Both the position numbers and the translations under genes were made by a program. A stretch of DNA of 9,450 nucleotides, taken from NCBI GenBank assembly GCA_964436005.1, contig CAYTBK010000147.1, positions 1 through 9,450 of the forward strand. Direction: 5' to 3'. Of this stretch, positions 1 through 5,221 are shown in pieces. The DNA comes from JAGNHB01 sp964436005. Lineage in GTDB: Bacteria; Acidobacteriota; JAAYUB01. The notes under the pieces were generated by a model, which worked only from the letters and a program-made list of their open reading frames with translations, was not told where the DNA came from and did no database searches. Every line of letters begins with the position of its first letter. The first letter of the stretch is position 1.

Positions 1-572
1 TCGTAGGGCCAGGTGCGGTAGAAATCGGCCCGGTAGTCCGGGTAGACGCAGTACAGGGCGACGCGCAGCAGGCAGAGCAGGCAGAAGCCGCCGAAGGCGA
101 GGCCGGCCCAGAAGGACGCCCGGCGCGTTTCCGGGTCGATCTGGCCCAGCAGCAGCCAGGCGCAGCGCAGGCAGACGAGGAACAGGGCGGCCGAAAAGGC
201 GACCTGCCGCCCGACCAGGACGGGGCGCACGTAGGTGAAGAAGGCGTGGGCCAGGGCGAAAGCGGCCAGCAGGACGCCGTTCGGGATCGGCGTGCTCCGC
301 CGGCCGAGGAAGCGTTCCAGCCCCATTAGCCCGAGGATGCCGCCCCCGATGACCAGCAGGTTGCTCACGTTCAGGGAGAGCCACCCGGGGACGTGGCCGC
401 GGAGGACGATGAAAAACAGCCCGGCGACCTGACAGACGAAATCAGCGGCCAGGAACTCGATGCCTTTGTACCGGTTGCGATGGTAGCGCCACAAGAGGAC
501 GAGGACCAGGGCGCAGACGACCTCCATGGCCAGGGTCATGAACATGATGGTCTTCAGGTCCAGGACGATCAG
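1..572 (-). CDS. Membrane sensor-type protein, N-terminal part (7TM-like input region; 3' end outside window)
   Basis: The reading frame stays open from a stop at 594-596 to the window edge, giving about 190 residues of an integral membrane protein. Hydrophobic segments lie near residues 5-28, 38-57, 66-86, 99-117, 124-143 and 153-178, so at least six helices are present. The opening (LDLKT, then a helix ending LWRYHRNRYKG, then LRGHVPGWLS and GLERFLG) resembles the membrane input region seen at the N-terminus of many PAS/GGDEF diguanylate cyclases and some histidine kinases. From memory, that region starts with a similar LDL(R/K)T motif. The output domain lies beyond the window, so c-di-GMP synthesis is only inferred. 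No ATG, GTG or TTG precedes the LDLKT motif in frame. I place the start at CTG 570-572, five bases after a GAGGT; the first ATG is at 543-545. It follows tsaE by about 58 bp on the same strand and is probably the last visible gene of that operon. Confidence 0.7.
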   Translation of the reverse strand, partial: MIVLDLKTIMFMTLAMEVVCALVLVLLWRYHRNRYKGIEFLAADFVCQVAGLFFIVLRGHVPGWLSLNVSNLLVIGGGILGLMGLERFLGRRSTPIPNGVLLAAFALAHAFFTYVRPVLVGRQVAFSAALFLVCLRCAWLLLGQIDPETRRASFWAGLAFGGFCLLCLLRVALYCVYPDYRADFYRTWPY

Positions 573-577
573 GGTGC

Positions 578-582
578 ACCTC
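578..582 (-). promoter_or_regulatory. Ribosome binding site deciding the CTG start
   Basis: On the minus strand GAGGT sits five bases before CTG 572-570. The first in-frame ATG (545-543) has no comparable purine-rich motif before it. This supports CTG as the start of the membrane protein. Confidence 0.45.
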
Positions 583-630
583 GGAACCGCTGTTTATCGT
601 TCGCCCTCCACACCGGAACCGGCCGACCCG

Positions 631-1101
631 TCAATCCTGCCGGCCGTCCTCCCCCGCAAGGAAACGGATCTCCCGCTCATTTCCGCCCGCGTGCCGGAAC
701 TGAACGGCGATGGCCCCTTCCGGCACGGCGCCCAGACGCTCCGCCCACTCCACCAACGCCACGGCCTCGGGGGAGAAGACCTCTTCCAGGCCGATGCCCT
801 CCACGTCTTCGACGGTTTCCAGGCGGTACAGGTCGACGTGGTTCACCTTCACCCGCCCTTCATAGACGTTCACCAGGGTGAAGGAGGGGCTCCGCACGTC
901 GCGGGGGTCGCAGCCCAGCGCCCGGCAGACCCCGCGGACGAACACCGTCTTGCCCGCGCCCAGGTCCCCCTGCAGCAGCACGACGTCGCCCGGGGCCAGC
1001 CCCCGGGCCGTGCGCCCCCCCAGCCGCAGGGTCTGCGCCTCCCCTCGGGTGGTGAAAGTCTGGCCTTGCAATTCCGGAAGAAGGGGCACCGGGCTATTCA
1101 T
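631..1101 (-). CDS. tsaE: tRNA threonylcarbamoyladenosine biosynthesis ATPase TsaE
   Basis: TsaE (YjeE) is the small cytoplasmic ATPase that works with TsaB and TsaD to place the threonylcarbamoyl group on A37 of ANN-decoding tRNAs. The 156-residue product has the usual family length. It shows the Walker A loop GDLGAGKT (residues 45-52), the SPSFTLV switch segment (71-77), the HVDLYR motif (88-93) and the VEWAER motif (117-122), in the family's normal order. Nothing essential is missing. The ATG start lies inside the end of nnr (8-bp overlap, GATGAATAG), which points to translational coupling. The nnr-tsaE pairing is widespread, including in E. coli. The partner genes tsaB, tsaC and tsaD are not in the window. 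Confidence 0.96.
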   Translation of the reverse strand: MNSPVPLLPELQGQTFTTRGEAQTLRLGGRTARGLAPGDVVLLQGDLGAGKTVFVRGVCRALGCDPRDVRSPSFTLVNVYEGRVKVNHVDLYRLETVEDVEGIGLEEVFSPEAVALVEWAERLGAVPEGAIAVQFRHAGGNEREIRFLAGEDGRQD

Positions 1102-2671
1102 CTCCTTCCTTGCGGAGCTTCCGGATGGCCATGCCGATACTCCGGATGATGTCCCCCGCCATGAGCGACTCCTCGGTCACCTTGCGGGCCGCCAGGTCGC
1201 CGGCCAGGCCGTGGATGTAGGCCGCCGCGCGGCAGGCCATGCCCCAGGCCTCGGAGTTGCGGTGGTTGATGCGGGCGCAGATGGCGCCCAACATGCCGGC
1301 CAGCACGTCGCCGGACCCGGCGGTGGCCATGCCCGGATTGCCCGTCCGGTTGATCCAGACCTGCCCGTCCGGATCGGCGCAGATGGTCCGGTACCCCTTG
1401 AGGATGAGGTGAACGCCGTGCTTCCGGGCGAACTCCCCGGCCAGGCGCTCCCGGCTCTCCTGGACATCGCCGGTGGAACAGCCCAGGAGCCGGGCCATTT
1501 CCCCGGGATGGGGCGTCAGGACCAGGGGGACGTCCACCTTGGCCAACCGGTCCAGGTTGCGGGCGATGCAGGTCAGGGCATCCGCGTCCAGGATGGCCGG
1601 CACCTCCAGGCGAGGCAACAGGCCGGTGAGAAACGCCTCGGCGTCCGGGCCCGTGCCGAGCCCGGGCCCGACCACCAGCAGGTCGCGGCTGGAAAGGAGC
1701 GAAAGCACGCGCTCCAGGGTATCGCCCGCCTTGAAACCGCCGGGGCCGGTGGCCTCCGTCATGAGTTCCGGGCAGTCGGCCCCCACCAGGTTCAGGCACT
1801 CGTCGGGAACGGCCGCCGTCACCAAACCGACGCCCGTGCGCAGGGCGGCCCGTCCGGCCAGGCGGACGGCGCCGGTCTTGCCCTGGGCCCCGCCGACGAT
1901 GAGCACGTGCCCGTAGTTGCCCTTGTGGGTGTCCTTTTTCCGGGGGATCATCATGCACTCGAAGTCGTCGGGCGTGATGGTGTTCAGGTGGTGCTCGGGC
2001 ACGTCCACCAGCCGCTCGGGCGTGCCGATGGAGACGCAGTACAGGTCCCCCACGTAGGAGTGGGCCTCGCCCAGCAGGAGCCCGGGCTTCGGCGCCGTGA
2101 AGGTCACGGTGATGTCGGCGAAGACGGCGTTTTCCACCGGCTTGTACTCGTCGGCGAAGAGGCCGGAGGGGATGTCCACCGCCACGATGTTGGCCGGCGC
2201 CCGGTTCATGGCCTGGATGATGGCGCCCATACGGCCTTCGGCCGGCTCCTTGAGCCCCGTGCCCAGGAGAGCGTCCACGATGAGGTGATAGGCGTCGAAC
2301 AGCCCGGTCTCTTCCTCCAGGTCCTCGCCCTCGCCGCCGATCTCGAAGATGGGGATGTCGCCGTACCGGCGCAGGATCTCGAAGTTGGTCCGGGCGTCCC
2401 CCTTGAGCGACTTCTCAGGCACCGCCAGGTAGACGTGCGGCATGGTGCCCCGCATGTACAGCTGCCGGGCGACCACGAAGCCGTCCCCGCCGTTGTTGCC
2501 GGGGCCGCAGACGACAGCCACGTGCAGGTTGCTGCAATGCTCGAAGTGCTCCTCGATCAACTGGACGACATGGAAGCCCGCGTTCTCCATGAGAATGCCG
2601 GAAGGGATCCCGAACTCTTCCGTAGTCTTGTGGTCGACTTCGCGCATCTGTTTGGCCGTAAGTATTTTCAT
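1094..2671 (-). CDS. nnr: Bifunctional NAD(P)H-hydrate epimerase / ADP-dependent NAD(P)H-hydrate dehydratase
   Basis: This is a metabolite-repair enzyme. NADH and NADPH become hydrated (NADHX, NADPHX) by heat or by glyceraldehyde-3-phosphate dehydrogenase. The epimerase domain interconverts the R and S hydrates and the dehydratase domain restores the S form using ADP. The 525 residues fit the full-length fusion. The N-terminal YjeF_N domain (about 1-225) carries GPGNNGGDG at 56-64 and the VDALLGTG stretch at 132-139. The C-terminal ribokinase-like domain (about 235-520) carries GNYGHVLIVGG (251-261), VVGPGLGTG (333-341), LTPHPGE (385-391) and NPGMATAGSGDVLAG (445-459), with Asp455 the expected catalytic base. 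A perfect AGGAGG lies seven bases before the ATG. The gene begins 23 bp after the class V enzyme and overlaps tsaE by 8 bp. Confidence 0.97.
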   Translation of the reverse strand: MKILTAKQMREVDHKTTEEFGIPSGILMENAGFHVVQLIEEHFEHCSNLHVAVVCGPGNNGGDGFVVARQLYMRGTMPHVYLAVPEKSLKGDARTNFEILRRYGDIPIFEIGGEGEDLEEETGLFDAYHLIVDALLGTGLKEPAEGRMGAIIQAMNRAPANIVAVDIPSGLFADEYKPVENAVFADITVTFTAPKPGLLLGEAHSYVGDLYCVSIGTPERLVDVPEHHLNTITPDDFECMMIPRKKDTHKGNYGHVLIVGGAQGKTGAVRLAGRAALRTGVGLVTAAVPDECLNLVGADCPELMTEATGPGGFKAGDTLERVLSLLSSRDLLVVGPGLGTGPDAEAFLTGLLPRLEVPAILDADALTCIARNLDRLAKVDVPLVLTPHPGEMARLLGCSTGDVQESRERLAGEFARKHGVHLILKGYRTICADPDGQVWINRTGNPGMATAGSGDVLAGMLGAICARINHRNSEAWGMACRAAAYIHGLAGDLAARKVTEESLMAGDIIRSIGMAIRKLRKEGDE

Positions 2672-2678
2672 GATTCAT

Positions 2679-2684
2679 CCTCCT
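2679..2684 (-). promoter_or_regulatory. Strong Shine-Dalgarno of nnr
   Basis: AGGAGG on the minus strand stands seven bases before ATG 2671-2669, in the 23-bp gap after the upstream class V gene. It fixes the nnr start at MKILTAKQM. Confidence 0.85.
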
Positions 2685-2694
2685 GGCTGGTGGC

Positions 2695-3846
2695 TCATCC
2701 CCTCACGCACAGCTCGTCAAGAGCGTGAAAGAAAGATTCAATTTCATCTATGGTATTGTAATAATGCGGCGAAACGCGGATCGCCCCGCCGCGCACCGAA
2801 ACCTGGACACCCCTCTTCTGCAGGGATTCCATCAACCGCAGCGGGTCGCCGCCGGGCAGGTCGAAAGCGGTGATCCCGCCCCGCGGCCCGTCCGCGGGCC
2901 CGCGCACGGCCAGGCCCCGCCGGCGGCAGTTCTCCCGGACCGCCGTCGTGAGTGCGCCCACCTGCTCGGCCATCCTGCCGGCGCCGGTCTGCTCCAGCAT
3001 CTCCAGGGACGCCTGCAGCGCGCGGATCCCCCACATGCTCAGGTTCCCCGTTTCGAAGCGCAGCGCCCCCGCGCGGAATTCCAGATTCATCCGGTCGAAA
3101 TCCTCCCACCCGGACACGCCCGCCCAGCCCACCAGGGGCGGGTCGATCCGCTCGGCGAGGTCCCGCCGGCAGTACAGGAAGCCCAGGCCTTCGCCGGACA
3201 GCAGCCACTTGTGAGCGCCGCAGGCGAGGAAGTCCACGCCGGCGCGCGTGACGTCCAGGGGGAAGGCGCCGAAGCTCTGGATGGCGTCCACGCAGAAAAT
3301 CACCCCGCGCGCCCGGCAGGCGGAACCGACCTCCGCCAGGGGGACGGCGAAGCCGTTGTGGAACTGCACCGAACTCACCGACACCACGCGGGTCCGACCG
3401 TCCACCCGGCGCAGGATGTCGTCCACGCCGAACGCCCCGCCCCGCAGGGGCACGAAGCGCGCCTCCACGCCGTGCCGGGCCAGGGCCAGCCAGGGGTACA
3501 CGTTGGCCGGGAACTCGCCGGCGGGGACCACGACGTTGTCGCCGGCCTTCCAGTCCAGCCCCCGGGCCAGGACCGACAGGCCCTCGGAGGTGTTCCGGGT
3601 GAAGGCGATCTCCTCCCGGTCGGCGCCGACGAGCCGGGCGAGCGCGTCCCGCACGGACTCCATGCGCAGGGCGTCCTGTTCCCAGTGCTTTTCCCCCATG
3701 GTCGAGAGGTCGTCGCCCAGCGCCCGGGCGGCGGCGTGCACCGGCGCAGGGAGAGGCCCCACCGCCGCGTGGTTGAAATAGATCCACTCCCGGGTCACCG
3801 GAAAGGTGGCCCGTCTCTCCTCTTCCGTTGTGAACATGGTTTGCAC
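2695..3846 (-). CDS. Class V aminotransferase-fold PLP-dependent enzyme
   Basis: The 383-residue product is a cytoplasmic fold-type I PLP enzyme of the class V group (cysteine desulfurase, isopenicillin-N epimerase-like and kynureninase-like enzymes). Visible landmarks are YFNHAAVGPLP (23-33), the cofactor-phosphate segment TRNTSEGL (83-90), SVQFHNG (159-165), the ring-binding Asp187 in CVDAIQSFG, and the Schiff-base Lys213 in GAHKWL. FETGNLSMWGI lies in the C-terminal half and GGAIRVSPHYYNT near the end. The Cys-containing loop of true cysteine desulfurases is not evident, so I do not call it IscS or SufS. The exact substrate is unknown. The GTG start is preferred because GGAG lies seven bases upstream; ATG 3837-3835 is the alternative. 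It is the first gene of the minus-strand operon with nnr and tsaE, so a link to cofactor upkeep is possible but unproven. Confidence 0.88.
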   Translation of the reverse strand: MQTMFTTEEERRATFPVTREWIYFNHAAVGPLPAPVHAAARALGDDLSTMGEKHWEQDALRMESVRDALARLVGADREEIAFTRNTSEGLSVLARGLDWKAGDNVVVPAGEFPANVYPWLALARHGVEARFVPLRGGAFGVDDILRRVDGRTRVVSVSSVQFHNGFAVPLAEVGSACRARGVIFCVDAIQSFGAFPLDVTRAGVDFLACGAHKWLLSGEGLGFLYCRRDLAERIDPPLVGWAGVSGWEDFDRMNLEFRAGALRFETGNLSMWGIRALQASLEMLEQTGAGRMAEQVGALTTAVRENCRRRGLAVRGPADGPRGGITAFDLPGGDPLRLMESLQKRGVQVSVRGGAIRVSPHYYNTIDEIESFFHALDELCVRG

Positions 3847-3890
3847 GATCCCACTCCGCCTTGCGCATATCCGAAGCTAACTGTCGCCGT

Positions 3891-3920
3891 ATTATAGCAT
3901 TGATTTTTACCCTTTGACAA
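3891..3920 (-). promoter_or_regulatory. Sigma70-type promoter of the class V-nnr-tsaE operon
   Basis: On the minus strand there is a perfect TATAAT (3896-3891) with an extended -10 TGC directly before it. A -35 TTGTCA (3920-3915, five of six matches) lies 18 bp away. Transcription would begin near 3884, leaving a leader of about 38 bases before the GTG start. The -35 box lies in a 15-bp palindrome shared with the divergent promoter. Confidence 0.75.
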
Positions 3921-3924
3921 AGGG
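3910..3924. repeat. Perfect 15-bp palindrome, candidate operator
   Basis: CCCTTTG-A-CAAAGGG has two perfect 7-bp arms around a single central base. It covers the -35 boxes of both divergent promoters, so a dimeric protein bound here would be expected to block both. There is no T-run after it and it is not near a gene end, so a terminator role is unlikely. I did not notice a second copy in the window. Confidence 0.65.
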
Positions 3925-3942
3925 CGATCCCTGGTGTAAAAG
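3914..3942 (+). promoter_or_regulatory. Sigma70-type promoter of the small Fis-type gene
   Basis: A perfect TTGACA (3914-3919), a 17-bp spacer and TAAAAG (3937-3942, four of six matches) face the small regulator gene. The expected start of transcription near 3949 gives a leader of about 43 bases. The -35 lies inside the palindrome and overlaps the opposing -35. Confidence 0.65.
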
Positions 3943-3991
3943 GGTGGGTTTTCTTTAAGCGAGATTCAAATACCTGGAGAACGAAGAGGTC

Positions 3992-4237
3992 ATGCAAGAA
4001 CAAATCAGCGCCATAATGGAGAATCAGGCCCTCTCCTTCAATCAAAAGATCGACGCCATCGAACGCATTCTCATCCTCGACGCTCTGGAAAAGAACGGTT
4101 GGGTCAAACTCAAGGCCGCCAGGCAACTCAAGGCCACCTACCGGATCTTCAACTACAAGTGCTCCAAGTACGGCCTCGACAAGCGTGCCGGCGACAGTGT
4201 CCGGCAGCGCCTGGAAGACGCCGCCGCCAACAACTGA
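3992..4237 (+). CDS. Small stand-alone Fis/NtrC-type helix-turn-helix protein
   Basis: The 81-residue protein consists of a short helical N-terminus (about 1-24) and a Fis-family HTH. The segment ILDALEKNGWVKLKAARQL (28-46) followed by RIFNYKCSKYGL (51-62) matches the C-terminal DNA-binding module of NtrC/NifA-type sigma54 activators. The AAA+ and receiver domains of those activators are absent, so it cannot itself activate sigma54 polymerase. It may act as a dimeric DNA-binding protein, as Fis does. It starts at ATG 3992 after a weak ribosome site (GAGG two bases away, GGAG twelve bases away). It looks less GC-rich than its neighbours. It is transcribed divergently from the class V-nnr-tsaE operon with overlapping promoters, a layout typical of a local, self-regulating repressor. 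The true target is unknown. Confidence 0.8.
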   Translation: MQEQISAIMENQALSFNQKIDAIERILILDALEKNGWVKLKAARQLKATYRIFNYKCSKYGLDKRAGDSVRQRLEDAAANN

Positions 4238-5104
4238 TCACTGCAGCCGGTAAAACGGGTTGGGAAGCTTGAAGGTCTTCTCGGCGAACCCGCCGGCCAG
4301 ATCGCATTCCTGGCTGCTGACATTCACGATGATCACATAGCCGTCGGCCTCGATGCTCTTCCTCGCGCCGGCCTTGTACTGGGCGAGGGAGAGCGGAGTG
4401 GCGTCAGGTTTCATGACGAGCCCCGTCCAATCGCCGACCCCCCGGGCCAATAGGGTTTCCTTCGTTTCCTTCTCCAGGGACCGGGGCCGGGACGACACGA
4501 GAAACACGTCCACCCCGCATTTCCGGGCCGCCTTGAAAAAGGCGAGGGCTTCCGGGATGACTTTGCCTTTCTTCTCCCGGATCCATGTCGGCCAATGCCC
4601 GGGGAAATCGGTGAACCTGCTCTTGTGGAGCTCGTCCCAATTGGAGAGCAGGGTCTCGTCCACCTCCATGACCACCGCCAGGCGTTCCGGCCCATGCTTT
4701 CCCGGTTTCTCCGCCCGGGCTTTTTCCGCTTCCCCCTCGTCGGGAACAACCGTCGGGCCGGTGCCGCTGCCGCTTTCCCCGCCCTCGTCTTCCTTCCGCT
4801 CCCTGGCCGCGGCCGCCGGGCCGGCGGCTTTCCGCTCCGCCGCCCGCATCTGGACGTACTCCGTCGCCTGCTGGTAGATCAGGCGAAGGTCGCTCTCGTA
4901 CCGGTGGGAGTCGTGGTAGGCCACCAGGACGTCGAAGCGGGTGTAGTTGGCCTTCCGCGGCGAACCCTCGCCGCCGGGCGTTTCCGCCGGAACGGACGTC
5001 CAGGCCAACCCCAGCAGGATCAGCACCACCGCCCCGGCCGTCCAGCGGCCCGGCCCGGTTTCGGCCGGGTCGCGCAAACCGTCAAGTCGTTTCCCTTCCG
5101 TCAT
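4238..5104 (-). CDS. Exported HAD class IIIB (acid phosphatase/e(P4)-like) protein, probably catalytically dead
   Basis: The 288-residue product matches the HAD subfamily IIIB acid phosphatases (e(P4), class B, plant vegetative storage protein type). A signal-peptide-like segment (RWTAGAVVLILLGLAW, about 20-35) ends near VPAET, suggesting export. There is no lipobox cysteine, unlike e(P4) lipoproteins. The mature part starts with the YHDSHRYESDL helix. A charged, Gly/Ala/Glu-rich low-complexity insert (about 90-140) follows, then the HAD core. Family motif I is normally DxDET; here it is EVDETLLSNW, so the nucleophile Asp is Glu147. Motif II is LVSSRP (202-207). The lysine-bearing YKAGARKSIEADGY segment is kept. 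Motif IV, normally GDQxSDL, reads SSQECDL, so one metal-binding Asp is lost. A binding or storage role is more likely than phosphatase activity. The ATG is preferred over an in-frame TTG at 5116 because GGGGGT lies four bases before it. It converges tail-to-tail on the Fis-type gene and follows glgP by 117 bp. Confidence 0.82.
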   Translation of the reverse strand: MTEGKRLDGLRDPAETGPGRWTAGAVVLILLGLAWTSVPAETPGGEGSPRKANYTRFDVLVAYHDSHRYESDLRLIYQQATEYVQMRAAERKAAGPAAAARERKEDEGGESGSGTGPTVVPDEGEAEKARAEKPGKHGPERLAVVMEVDETLLSNWDELHKSRFTDFPGHWPTWIREKKGKVIPEALAFFKAARKCGVDVFLVSSRPRSLEKETKETLLARGVGDWTGLVMKPDATPLSLAQYKAGARKSIEADGYVIIVNVSSQECDLAGGFAEKTFKLPNPFYRLQ

Positions 5105-5123
5105 CGATACCCCCAAATGAATC

Positions 5124-5167
5124 CGGGCGGCGAGGCCGGCCGCTCGGCCGGCCGGACTCCTCGCCCG
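5124..5167. repeat. GC-rich inverted repeat between glgP and the HAD gene
   Basis: A perfect 8-bp stem GGCCGGCC / GGCCGGCC (5134-5141 and 5146-5153) closes a GCTC loop. Outer partial pairing comes from CGGGC (5124-5128) and GCCCG (5163-5167). It lies in the 117-bp gap after the glgP stop. No T-run follows on the minus strand, so it is not a standard intrinsic terminator. It could slow polymerase, protect the glgP mRNA end, or simply be a GC-rich palindrome. Confidence 0.5.
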
Positions 5168-5221
5168 ATGCAGACACTTCCACGCCGTATTCCGCGGATG
5201 GTTCGAACGCGGCGGCCGGTC

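Noticed and set aside
878..2728. Plus-strand open frame of 616 codons opposite nnr
   Set aside because: Antisense shadow of nnr, whose motifs are complete; composition is typical of a reverse-strand artefact.
2695..3846. Cysteine desulfurase (IscS/SufS) identity for the class V enzyme
   Set aside because: The active-site cysteine loop is not evident and the C-terminal motifs look more like the isopenicillin-N epimerase-like branch.
2744..4126. Minus-strand open frame of 460 codons crossing the promoter region
   Set aside because: It runs out of frame through the class V gene and antisense through the Fis-type gene; most of it is Arg/Gly/Pro-rich shadow sequence.
5124..5167. Rho-independent terminator of glgP
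   Set aside because: The stem is good, but no T-run follows on the minus strand.
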